A model generated the notes under the pieces. That model was not told the origin of the DNA, did not search any database, and saw nothing but the letters and a program-made list of their open reading frames with translations. A program made the position numbers and the translations under genes. Of a DNA stretch of 9,199 nucleotides, positions 1-6,589 are shown one piece after another. Numbering within the stretch: the stretch's first letter is position 1; every line of letters begins with the position of its first letter. The stretch is from Campylobacteraceae bacterium. Its GTDB lineage: Bacteria; Campylobacterota; Campylobacteria; Campylobacterales; Sulfurospirillaceae. The stretch covers positions 1-9,199 of the forward strand of contig JALVAU010000170.1 of NCBI GenBank assembly GCA_027011025.1, given 5' to 3'.

Positions 1-125
1 TAGAGAGTTATAGGTTGATCATTGATTATAACAGATATAGCATTGACTAAGCCTCCATAAGAAAAAGTAGTCATAAGCATAATAGTCATTGATATTTTTA
101 ATAAAATTTTCATAGAAATTTTCAC
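1..125 (-). CDS. SurA/PpiC-like periplasmic chaperone, 5' end only
   Basis: This is the first 41 codons of a gene that runs off the left edge. The encoded start is a signal peptide (a few Lys, then a hydrophobic stretch ending near TTFSYGG), followed by a segment reading NAISVIINDQPITL. That resembles the 'VVNDEPIT' opening of SurA-type chaperone/peptidyl-prolyl isomerase N-domains. I chose a GTG start at 125 because AAAGGA (137-132) sits 6 nt upstream of it. The in-frame ATG at 113 has no comparable ribosome site and would remove only four residues. The gene is divergent from gltX. In Campylobacter, as I recall, a SurA-like gene (Cj1289) sits next to gltX in the same way, and this supports the call. 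The catalytic or chaperone domain is outside the window, so the family is inferred from the N-terminus and synteny only. Confidence 0.6.
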   Translation of the reverse strand, partial: MKISMKILLKISMTIMLMTTFSYGGLVNAISVIINDQPITL

Positions 126-231
126 TAATTGTCCTTTGTTAAGTAATGTTAAGTAAAAAGCTTATATAATTTTTACAAAATAGCCAAGAATGATAACATT
201 TTTTTCAATAAATTCAATTGAAATGCACTAA

Positions 232-300
232 TTGACTTTATATAAAATCTATTTTATCGTATATTCGTAACTTTTTTATACAATTTAATTTTTAGCGAGG
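232..300 (+). promoter_or_regulatory. Putative gltX promoter region and ribosome binding site
   Basis: The 181-bp divergent spacer (126-306) is extremely AT-rich. For gltX, a TTGACT at 232-237 lies 17 bp before TATCGT (255-260), and TATAAAAT (241-248) is an alternative -10. A perfect TATAAT also occurs at 165-170 but would leave a leader of about 130 nt. The ribosome site AGCGAGG (294-300) is clear and sits 6 nt before the ATG at 307. In such AT-rich DNA the exact promoter cannot be picked by eye; only the ribosome site is firm. Confidence 0.35.
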
Positions 301-306
301 TTTTTT

Positions 307-1701
307 ATGGTTGTAACGAGATTTGCTCCGAGTCCGACAGGATATCTTCATATAGGCGGGTTAAGAACCGCGCTTTATAGCTATCTTTGGTCTAAAAAAA
401 ATAGTGGAAAATTTTTGTTACGCATAGAAGATACTGACTTAAAAAGAAATTCACAAGAGGCTGCTATTGCTATAGAAAATGCATTTTCTTGGACAAACCT
501 CTCTCATGATGGAGAAATCATATATCAATCTACAAGATTTGATATATATAGATCTTATGTACAGCAACTTTTAGATGAGGGAAAAGCTTACAGATGCTAC
601 ATGAGTAGGGAAGAGCTAGATGAGCTTCGTTCTACTCAAACAGCCAGCAAAATACGACCACACTATGATGGTAGATATAGGGATTTTGAGGGTGAGCCGC
701 CAAGTGGAGTAGAGCCGGTTATCAGGATAAAAGCTCCTCAAAAAGGGGAGATATCTTTTGTTGATGGCATCAAAGGTGAGGTGCATTTTAATGTAGAAGA
801 TATGCTGGATGATTTTATCATCGCAAGAAGTGACGGAACCCCTACCTACAATTTTGTAGTTACTATAGATGATGCCTTGATGAATATAACCGATGTTATA
901 AGGGGGGATGATCATCTCTCAAATACTCCAAAACAAATAGTCATATATAATGCTCTTGACTTTAAAATTCCCAAGTTTTATCATGTGCCTATGATTTTAA
1001 ACAATCAAGGCAAAAAACTATCAAAAAGAGATGGTGCTCTTGATGTGATGGAGTATAAAAACGAGGGGTATTTGCCTGAAGCTCTGCTGAACTTTTTGGT
1101 TCGTCTTGGATGGAGTCATGGTGACCAAGAGATATTTAGTTTAGAAGAGATGATTGAACTTTTTAATCCCACAGATATAAATAAATCAGCCTCTGCTTAC
1201 AATGAAGAAAAACTTATATGGATAAACTCCCAATACATAAAAAAATTGCCGAGCGAAAGACTTGTAGAGGAGTTAGAGTTCTTTGGAGTATCTATAAAAG
1301 ATTATCCAAAAAAAGAGGAGTTGATAGAGATTTTAAGAGATAGAGCAAAAACGATAAAAGAGTTGGCTGTGATGGTAAAAAATATAGTGAATGAGCCAAC
1401 AAGTTATGATGAAAAAGCATGTAAAAAGTTCATAAAAGGTGATGCTTTGAAAAATCTTGAAGCATTTAAGCAGACTCTAGTGGCACATGGGGAGTGTAAA
1501 AGTGCCTCAGAGTTTGAGATATTGGCAAAAAAATTCTTGGAAGTTAAGGGATTAAAATTAAAAGACTTGGCTCAACCGATAAGAATAGCTATGGTGGGGA
1601 GTGCGGTTAGTCCATCTGTATTTGAAGTTTTAAATATAGTTGGATACAACAATGTTATAAAAAGAATTGAAAAATTATTAAAAGGAGAAGAAGATGAGTA
1701 A
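307..1701 (+). CDS. gltX: Glutamyl-tRNA synthetase (class I)
   Basis: The product (464 aa, normal length) charges tRNA with glutamate in the cytoplasm using ATP. The class I signatures are intact: PSPTGYLHIGG at residues 8-18 contains the HIGH-type motif (HIGG 15-18), and KLSKR at 237-241 is the KMSKS loop. Between them is the Glx-type insertion (about 90-190), including LRIEDTD (38-44) and YNFVVTIDDALMNITDVIRGDDH. The C-terminal third is the all-helical anticodon-binding region. The zinc site of E. coli GluRS (C-x-C ... C) is not intact: only Cys97 remains, with Met99 and Tyr124 where cysteines usually stand. Zinc-free GluRS enzymes are known, so this does not imply inactivity. Campylobacterota usually carry two GluRS paralogues, one of which can charge tRNA-Gln for later amidation by GatCAB; sequence alone does not tell me which one this is. 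The last 8 bases overlap the malic enzyme gene, whose ribosome site lies inside gltX. Confidence 0.96.
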   Translation: MVVTRFAPSPTGYLHIGGLRTALYSYLWSKKNSGKFLLRIEDTDLKRNSQEAAIAIENAFSWTNLSHDGEIIYQSTRFDIYRSYVQQLLDEGKAYRCYMSREELDELRSTQTASKIRPHYDGRYRDFEGEPPSGVEPVIRIKAPQKGEISFVDGIKGEVHFNVEDMLDDFIIARSDGTPTYNFVVTIDDALMNITDVIRGDDHLSNTPKQIVIYNALDFKIPKFYHVPMILNNQGKKLSKRDGALDVMEYKNEGYLPEALLNFLVRLGWSHGDQEIFSLEEMIELFNPTDINKSASAYNEEKLIWINSQYIKKLPSERLVEELEFFGVSIKDYPKKEELIEILRDRAKTIKELAVMVKNIVNEPTSYDEKACKKFIKGDALKNLEAFKQTLVAHGECKSASEFEILAKKFLEVKGLKLKDLAQPIRIAMVGSAVSPSVFEVLNIVGYNNVIKRIEKLLKGEEDE

Positions 1702-2956
1702 AGAGACATTTAAACAAGAATCATTGGATTATCATGTAGGCGGTAAAATCGGTATAGATTTAAAAACACCATGTTCAACAGCAGCCCAACTATCAATGGC
1801 GTATACTCCTGGCGTTGCCTTTCCTTGTTTGGAAATAGCCGAAAATGAAGAACTAGCTTATAAATATACAAACAAAGCAAATTTAGTGGGTGTTATTAGT
1901 GATTGTACAGCAGTTTTGGGTCTTGGAGACTTGGGTGCAGTTGGTGGAAAACCGGTCATGGAAGGAAAATCGGTTTTATTTAAAAAATTTGCCGATGTAG
2001 ATGCTTTTGATATAGAGTTAGGTGAAAAAGATACGCAAAAAATTATAGACATCTGTATAGCTCTTGCTCCAACTTTTGGTGGAATTAACCTAGAAGATAT
2101 AAAAGCACCAAAATGTTTTGAGATAGAGCAAAAAGTTCAAGCTGCAGTTGATATTCCTGTCATGCATGATGACCAGCATGGAACCGCAATGATAACAAGT
2201 GCTGGTATCATCAATGCTCTTGAAATCAGTGGTAAAAAGATAGAAGATATGAAGATAGTAGTTAGCGGTGCAGGAGCAGCAGGAATAGCCTGTGCAAATA
2301 TGTATAAGCTTCTTGGTGCAAGTCATATCGTCATGATTGACTCAAAAGGTGTAATTCATAGCGGAAGAGATGATTTAAATGAATACAAACAAGCCTTTGC
2401 ACTCGAAACAGACGAAAGAACACTAGAAGATGCTATGAAGGGTGCTGATATGTTCTTGGGGCTTTCTGCTCCTGGAATCGTATCTCAAGAGATGGTTTTG
2501 AGTATGAATTCCCACCCAATCATATTTGCTCTTGCAAATCCTACTCCGGAAATCCTACCTGAAGAAGTAAAAGCTGTTAGAGATGATGTTATGATGGGAA
2601 CAGGAAGAAGTGACTATCCAAATCAAGTAAACAATGTTCTAGGATTTCCATTTATCTTTAGAGGTGCACTTGATGTAAGGGCGACAAAAGTAACAGAGGG
2701 TATGAAAATGGCAGCTGCAAAGGCTTTGGCTGCTTTAGCTAAAGAGGATGTTCCTCAAGAAGTAAAAGATGCATACAATGGAAAAGATTTGAAATTTGGA
2801 TTAGAGTATATAATTCCGACACCATTTGACAAGAGAGTTCTTGTGTGGGTAGCACCAGCTGTTGCACAAGCCGCAGTTGATGATGGTGTAGCTAGAGTTA
2901 AAGATTTTGATATTGAAGCATACAAAAAAGAGTTGGCTGCAAAAATAGGCCTATAA
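1694..2956 (+). CDS. NAD(P)-dependent malic enzyme (short form)
   Basis: The product (420 aa) oxidatively decarboxylates malate to pyruvate and CO2 with reduction of NAD(P), linking the TCA cycle to gluconeogenic and biosynthetic pyruvate. The N-terminal malic domain has AYTPG (36-40, catalytic Tyr), GLGDLGAVGG (76-85), EGKSVLFKKFA (90-100, catalytic Lys region) and the metal-binding FGGINLEDI (128-136) with HDDQHGT (158-164). The C-terminal Rossmann domain has SGAGAAG (191-197) followed by MIDSKG. The length matches the short bacterial form without the phosphotransacetylase-like tail of MaeB. The Asp216 after the second strand is common in the family, so I do not use it to choose NAD over NADP. 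The start ATG is preceded by AAAGGAG (1681-1687), 6 nt upstream and inside gltX, and the 8-bp overlap makes co-transcription and translational coupling likely. A strong terminator follows. Confidence 0.95.
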   Translation: MSKETFKQESLDYHVGGKIGIDLKTPCSTAAQLSMAYTPGVAFPCLEIAENEELAYKYTNKANLVGVISDCTAVLGLGDLGAVGGKPVMEGKSVLFKKFADVDAFDIELGEKDTQKIIDICIALAPTFGGINLEDIKAPKCFEIEQKVQAAVDIPVMHDDQHGTAMITSAGIINALEISGKKIEDMKIVVSGAGAAGIACANMYKLLGASHIVMIDSKGVIHSGRDDLNEYKQAFALETDERTLEDAMKGADMFLGLSAPGIVSQEMVLSMNSHPIIFALANPTPEILPEEVKAVRDDVMMGTGRSDYPNQVNNVLGFPFIFRGALDVRATKVTEGMKMAAAKALAALAKEDVPQEVKDAYNGKDLKFGLEYIIPTPFDKRVLVWVAPAVAQAAVDDGVARVKDFDIEAYKKELAAKIGL

Positions 2957-2973
2957 AAGTTCAAAATACAGCT

Positions 2974-3015
2974 AAGGGGGATATTGGTGTTAAACACCAA
3001 TATCCCCCTTTTTTT
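2974..3015 (+). terminator. Strong intrinsic terminator between malic enzyme and upp
   Basis: The arms AAGGGGGATATTGGTGT (2974-2990) and ACACCAATATCCCCCTT (2994-3010) pair perfectly over 17 bp with a 3-nt loop, including a block of five G-C pairs at the base. A run of seven T follows (3009-3015; the first two also pair with the A's at 2974-2975). This is a textbook Rho-independent terminator in the plus direction. The T run ends immediately before the upp ribosome site AAGGA (3016-3020), so there is no space for a promoter between the terminator and upp. Confidence 0.93.
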
Positions 3016-3026
3016 AAGGAAAAAAT

Positions 3027-3656
3027 ATGGATAATATAACAGTTATACACCACCCGCTTATCGAGCATAAGCTCTCGATTTTAAGGGATGAAAAAACAGA
3101 TCCTTTTCATTTTAGGCTACTTGTGGATGAGATCTCATATCTGATGCTTTTTGAAGCCACAAGAGATCTTCCCCTTAAAGATGTGTCAGTTCAGACACCA
3201 GTAGCAGTTGCAGATGCAAAAAAACTAGATACCAAGATTATGATTTGTCCGATTTTAAGAGCTGCTCTTGGTATGCTTGATGGAATTTTCAAGCTTATTC
3301 CAGATGCAAGTGTCGGTTTTTTGGGTTTTCAAAGAAACGAAAAGACACTTGAAGCTGAGTTTTATTATGCTAAGCTACCAAAAGATTATGAAAACAGGAC
3401 AGCTATCATCATAGACCCAATGTTTGCTACAGGCGGAACTGCTATAGATGCGGTCAATTTTCTAAAAAGTAAAGGTATAAAAGATATTAGATTTATAGCC
3501 CTTGTTTCAGCTCCAGAGGGTTTAGAGAAATTTTCTAATATTCATCCAGATGTAAAAGTTTACACTGCTCATATCGATGATGGTTTAAATGAAAATGGAT
3601 ACATAGTTCCGGGTCTTGGAGATGCAGGGGATAGAGTATTTAATACTATTGATTAG
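3027..3656 (+). CDS. upp: Uracil phosphoribosyltransferase
   Basis: The product (209 aa, the family's usual length) converts uracil and PRPP to UMP and pyrophosphate in pyrimidine salvage. The PRPP-binding loop is AIIIDPMFATGGTA (126-139), with the expected acidic residue before the ATGG turn. The C-terminal uracil-binding segment GYIVPGLGDAGDR (191-203) is intact. The N-terminal hood and the PILRAALGMLDG segment (75-86) also fit the family. The ATG at 3027 is preceded by AAGGA with 6 nt spacing. Only 70 bp separate it from the malic enzyme gene, and most of that is a terminator hairpin. Expression must therefore come from read-through or from a promoter upstream of the hairpin. A bidirectional terminator follows the gene. 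Confidence 0.96.
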   Translation: MDNITVIHHPLIEHKLSILRDEKTDPFHFRLLVDEISYLMLFEATRDLPLKDVSVQTPVAVADAKKLDTKIMICPILRAALGMLDGIFKLIPDASVGFLGFQRNEKTLEAEFYYAKLPKDYENRTAIIIDPMFATGGTAIDAVNFLKSKGIKDIRFIALVSAPEGLEKFSNIHPDVKVYTAHIDDGLNENGYIVPGLGDAGDRVFNTID

Positions 3657-3669
3657 TAAAGACAGTTGG

Positions 3670-3697
3670 TAAAAAGGGTTTTTATAAACCCTTTTTA
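3670..3697. terminator. Bidirectional terminator between convergent upp and gdhA
   Basis: A 12-bp stem (TAAAAAGGGTTT 3670-3681 pairing with AAACCCTTTTTA 3686-3697) closes a 4-nt loop. Reading plus, the right arm ends in a T run and a second T run follows at 3699-3705. Reading minus, the left arm supplies a T run. It can therefore stop both upp transcripts and gdhA transcripts; the gdhA stop codon is only 10 bp away. Confidence 0.85.
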
Positions 3698-3707
3698 CTT
3701 TTTTTGT

Positions 3708-5066
3708 TTATACTGCGCCTTGGTCTAGCATAGAGTCAGCAACTTTTCTAAATCCTGCTATGTTTGCACCCATCATTATATTGCTTTCATCACCAAACTC
3801 TTTGGCTGTCTCAAAAGATAAATCAAATATATCTTTCATAATACCTTGCAGTCTAGTATCTACTTCAGCAAATGACCATCTGCCCATACTTGCATTTTGT
3901 TCCATCTCTAGTTGACTTGTTGCAACACCACCTGCGTTTGAAGCTTTACCAGGAGCATACATAACACCATTTGCCATTAAATACTCTATGGCATCAGGTG
4001 TTGTAGGCATATTTGCGCCCTCATTTACCAAAATACATCCATTTGCCTTAAGTGTTTTTGCATCATTTAGATTTAGTTCATTTTGAGTTGCACTTGGAAA
4101 TGCCAAATCACATGGAACAGCCCAAACCGCATGAGCATCTTTAGGATACTCGCTAACAGGGATATACTTGGCATCTGGATGAGCTTTTGCATACTCTGTA
4201 AGAGAAGCCCTATTTACCTCTTTTACAAGATGTAGTGTATCAAGGTTGATACCGTCTTTATGATAAATTGTACCACGAGAATCACTACAGGTAACAGGTT
4301 TTGCACCCATTTCATATAGTTTTTGTATGGTATAGATTGCGACATTACCACTTCCCGAAACTGTAGCAACTTTACCTTCTAAGCTATTGCCAACTTTTCT
4401 TAGGAAGTTGTCTGCAAAGTAAACAGAACCAAAACCAGTTGCTTCTGTTCTTGCAAGTGAACCACCCCAGTTAAGACCTTTTCCAGTCAAGACACCTTCA
4501 AATTTGTTTGTCATTCTTTTGTATTGACCATACATATAGCCTATCTCTCTGCCTCCTGTTCCAATGTCGCCTGCTGGAATATCTACGGTCTCTCCGATAT
4601 ATTTTGATAGTTCAGTCATAAATGATTGGCAAAATCTCATCACTTCACCATCGCTTTTTCCTTTTGGATCAAAGTTAGAGCCACCTTTTGCTCCGCCTAT
4701 GTTTAGACCAGTTAATGAGTTTTTAAATATTTGCTCAAAGCCCAAAAATTTTATAATACCAAGATTTACTGTTGGGTGAAGTCTAAGACCACCTTTGTAT
4801 GGTCCGATTGCTGAGTTAAACTGTACACGATAGCCTATATTTGTTTGAATTACACCTTTGTCATCCATCCAACAAACCCTAAATATAATTTGTCTCTCAG
4901 GGATTACGATTCTGCTAAGTATATTGTTATCTGTATATTTTGTCTCTCTTGTGAGTAGTGGCTCCAAGGATTGCAAGACTTCATCAACTGCCTGATAAAA
5001 CTCTGCTTGACCCGGTGTGCTGTACATCGTAGTTGCTAATACTTCATCTATTCTTTTTTGTACCAT
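3708..5066 (-). CDS. gdhA: NADP-type glutamate dehydrogenase
   Basis: The product (452 aa) is a hexameric class I glutamate dehydrogenase, which aminates 2-oxoglutarate to glutamate with ammonium, usually with NADPH. The glutamate-binding and catalytic region is complete: GPYKGGLR (88-95), GGAKGGSNFDPKG (124-136) with the catalytic Lys127, and PAGDIGTGGREIGYM (164-178) with the catalytic Asp. The Rossmann domain has SGSGNVA (237-243), and the second strand ends in SDSRGT as in the NADP-linked E. coli enzyme. The length equals that of the E. coli protein. The ATG is preceded by AAAGGA with 7 nt spacing. The gene starts 19 bp after the stop of mqnA on the same strand, with no convincing terminator between, so the two are probably co-transcribed although their pathways are unrelated. 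It converges on upp across a shared terminator. Confidence 0.95.
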   Translation of the reverse strand: MVQKRIDEVLATTMYSTPGQAEFYQAVDEVLQSLEPLLTRETKYTDNNILSRIVIPERQIIFRVCWMDDKGVIQTNIGYRVQFNSAIGPYKGGLRLHPTVNLGIIKFLGFEQIFKNSLTGLNIGGAKGGSNFDPKGKSDGEVMRFCQSFMTELSKYIGETVDIPAGDIGTGGREIGYMYGQYKRMTNKFEGVLTGKGLNWGGSLARTEATGFGSVYFADNFLRKVGNSLEGKVATVSGSGNVAIYTIQKLYEMGAKPVTCSDSRGTIYHKDGINLDTLHLVKEVNRASLTEYAKAHPDAKYIPVSEYPKDAHAVWAVPCDLAFPSATQNELNLNDAKTLKANGCILVNEGANMPTTPDAIEYLMANGVMYAPGKASNAGGVATSQLEMEQNASMGRWSFAEVDTRLQGIMKDIFDLSFETAKEFGDESNIMMGANIAGFRKVADSMLDQGAV

Positions 5067-5085
5067 TTTGATTTCCTTTTAATTT

Positions 5086-5772
5086 TTACACTTTTTTGTG
5101 TATTTTATTTTTTATTCCCAAAGCTTTACTCTTTTTCAAGAAAAGCTTCAACGCTTTTTTCTCTTTTCTCTGTATGTTATAAGTGATTAATTTTAGATAT
5201 TCTCTTATCTCTTTTTCATTAACACCTCTTTTTTTTGCGTAGTTTTCTAGTATGTATCTTGGTATTTTTATATTTCTTTTTTTAAAAGCTGTTGCTAGTT
5301 TTTTATAGATAGTATGATATTTGTTTGTGCATAAAACAGCAAATACAAATGGTAGCTTATATTTTTCATGCCAAAGTTTGGCTAAATCTACATAATTTTC
5401 TGGATTTTTTATATATTTTTTTAGCGCCTTGTCACCAATAATTACTTCACCTTCGATACCTAGCACTTGTGCCAATATATTTGAGGTGGCAGATGCTGGA
5501 TCCGTAGAGGCTTTCCCTTTTTTTACTATGACACTCTTTACGCTTTTTTTTGCCACTATTCCTAGAGGAAGTGTTTTTATAGTAGAGTGATTACTTTTGA
5601 TGCTAGAGATGAAGGCAGCGCTTACTCTCCTCTTTTTGAAAGCATTGTTGATAGACGAGGGAACACCTTTTTTATGTTCAACCGCTTTTTTAAAGGCACT
5701 GTTTAAGTTGCTTTGCTTGAGAAAAATATGAAAAGGAAGAAGATTGATATAATCAATTTTTCCAAATATCAC
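5086..5772 (-). CDS. mqnA: Chorismate dehydratase of the futalosine menaquinone pathway
   Basis: MqnA removes water from chorismate to give 3-enolpyruvylbenzoate, the first step of the futalosine route to menaquinone. Family marks seen are GKIDYINLLPF (4-14), GVPSSINNAFKKRRVSAAFISSI (36-58, the conserved 'GVPS-N-L...D-A-ISS' segment), TDPASATS (90-97) and LAKLWHEKYKLPFVFAV (130-146). At 228 aa it is somewhat shorter than many MqnA proteins (about 270 aa). The start is GTG at 5772, supported by AAAGG about 6 nt upstream; no upstream ATG fits. The protein is unusually Lys-rich (44 of 228 residues) and ends in a basic tail (about 203-228). A promoter with TTGCGA-16 bp-TGATATAAT precedes it. A close MqnD-like or other MqnA-fold protein is the main alternative, but the opening motif favours MqnA. 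Confidence 0.86.
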   Translation of the reverse strand: MIFGKIDYINLLPFHIFLKQSNLNSAFKKAVEHKKGVPSSINNAFKKRRVSAAFISSIKSNHSTIKTLPLGIVAKKSVKSVIVKKGKASTDPASATSNILAQVLGIEGEVIIGDKALKKYIKNPENYVDLAKLWHEKYKLPFVFAVLCTNKYHTIYKKLATAFKKRNIKIPRYILENYAKKRGVNEKEIREYLKLITYNIQRKEKKALKLFLKKSKALGIKNKIHKKV

Positions 5773-5796
5773 GATGTACCTTTGTAAATTTTCGGA

Positions 5797-5824
5797 ATTA
5801 TATCACTATGAAACTTAATCGCAA
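5797..5824 (-). promoter_or_regulatory. Promoter for mqnA-gdhA
   Basis: On the minus strand TTGCGA (5824-5819) is followed after 16 bp by TATAAT (5802-5797), which is preceded by TGA and so forms an extended -10. Transcription would start near 5790, leaving a leader of roughly 18 nt that contains the AAAGG ribosome site. This is the only good promoter upstream of mqnA. Confidence 0.65.
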
Positions 5825-5882
5825 CATTGAGATTTTTTTTACTTGGATATTTATCAATTATTTAATACTAGAAGCTATATTT

Positions 5883-5891
5883 TGCTATAAT
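5883..5891 (+). promoter_or_regulatory. Extended -10 promoter for moaD-moaE-moeA
   Basis: TGCTATAAT is a perfect extended -10. No good -35 lies 16-18 bp upstream; instead the region is T/A-rich (for example TATATTT just upstream), as is usual for main-sigma promoters in Campylobacterota. Transcription would begin near 5898, about 23 nt before the moaD start, which leaves no room for a riboswitch-type leader. Confidence 0.65.
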
Positions 5892-5920
5892 AGGTGTAAA
5901 AAAGTAACAAGGAAATAGAA

Positions 5921-6142
5921 TTGGCAAGCGTAGAATTTTTAGGACCCATTGGAAAAGAACCGATAGAAGTAGATATACAGAATTTAAATGAGCTAAAAGC
6001 TATATTTTCTGATGATAAAAGTCTCAAAGAGTGGCTTGATATCTGTGCAATAGCCGTAAATGACTCTTTGGTTGACTCTTTAGATATAAAGATAAAACCA
6101 GATGATAAAATCTCTCTTTTGCCACCGGTATGTGGGGGGTAA
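5921..6142 (+). CDS. moaD: Molybdopterin synthase small (sulfur carrier) subunit
   Basis: MoaD is a small ubiquitin-fold protein whose C-terminal Gly-Gly is converted to a thiocarboxylate and donates sulfur to cyclic pyranopterin monophosphate, making molybdopterin with MoaE. At 73 aa it is slightly shorter than E. coli MoaD (81 aa). It ends in LLPPVCGG, close to the usual 'PPVAGG', and the Gly-Gly is exactly terminal. The start is TTG at 5921, supported by AAGGA (5909-5913) 7 nt upstream. No ATG near the N-terminus would keep the first beta strand (VEFLGPIG). It is the first gene of moaD-moaE-moeA; moaE begins 1 nt after the stop codon. A generic ThiS-like carrier is unlikely given the moaE neighbour. 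Confidence 0.92.
   Translation: MASVEFLGPIGKEPIEVDIQNLNELKAIFSDDKSLKEWLDICAIAVNDSLVDSLDIKIKPDDKISLLPPVCGG
6134..6139 (+). promoter_or_regulatory. moaE ribosome binding site made of the MoaD Gly-Gly codons
   Basis: The last two sense codons of moaD are GGG GGG, followed by TAA and then, one base later, the ATG of moaE at 6144. No other purine-rich site lies close enough, so the G6 run probably pairs with the CCUCC of 16S rRNA (one G-U pair). This decides the moaE start in favour of 6144 over an in-frame ATG at 6102, which would extend the protein by 14 unrelated residues inside moaD. Confidence 0.6.
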
Positions 6143-6143
6143 A

Positions 6144-6581
6144 ATGTTAGAGTTATATGAAGGGTCTCTACATGTAGAGGAGATTATTTCTCGCTGGTAT
6201 GGTGATGTAAAAGATAAAAATTTTGGTGCATTTATACCGTTTATCGGTATTGTAAGAGATGAGCAGGGTATAGATGGACTTAGTTTTGATATTTATGAAC
6301 CTATTTTGAAAAGTTGGTTTGATGGTTGGCAAGCAAAAGCAAACCAAGAGAATGCAATGCTTCTGATGGCTCACTCAAAAGGTGATGTGCCAAACCATAC
6401 TAGCTCTTATATTTCAGCGGTACTTTCGCCTCAAAGAAGGGTAGGACTTAAGCTCATAAATGATTTTGTTGAAGATTTTAAAGCGAGTGCTCCGATATGG
6501 AAGTATGATTTGATTGATGGCAAAAGAGTATATGCAAAAAACAGAAGTATGCCCCTAAGCGGGGCAGGGCTATTGGCTTAG
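6144..6581 (+). CDS. moaE: Molybdopterin synthase catalytic (large) subunit
   Basis: MoaE binds cyclic pyranopterin monophosphate and, with two MoaD thiocarboxylates, forms the dithiolene of molybdopterin. From the ATG at 6144 the protein is 145 aa, near the usual 140-150. Visible family marks are GAFIPFIGIVRDEQG (28-42, the 'GA---F-G-VR' strand), the AHSKGDV segment (76-82, matching 'AHRIG') and FKASAPIWKYD (112-122). In the last, Lys113 and Lys120 correspond to the two active-site lysines of E. coli MoaE (119 and 126). The usual SPHR motif reads SPQRR (95-99), so the His is replaced by Gln. The gene's TAG overlaps the ribosome site of moeA (AGGAGA), and this suggests tight translational coupling through the operon. 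Confidence 0.92.
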   Translation: MLELYEGSLHVEEIISRWYGDVKDKNFGAFIPFIGIVRDEQGIDGLSFDIYEPILKSWFDGWQAKANQENAMLLMAHSKGDVPNHTSSYISAVLSPQRRVGLKLINDFVEDFKASAPIWKYDLIDGKRVYAKNRSMPLSGAGLLA

Positions 6582-6589
6582 GAGAGATA

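Noticed and set aside
616..915. Minus-strand reading frame inside gltX
   Set aside because: It lies wholly within a clear GluRS gene and has no recognisable motifs.
6102..6143. Upstream ATG extending MoaE by 14 residues into moaD
   Set aside because: The extension is not MoaE-like and the ATG at 6144 has a G-rich ribosome site and gives the normal length.
6551..6565. GCCCC-TAAGC-GGGGC hairpin near the end of moaE
   Set aside because: It is a short 5-bp stem with no T run and lies inside the coding region, so it is unlikely to terminate transcription between tightly coupled genes.
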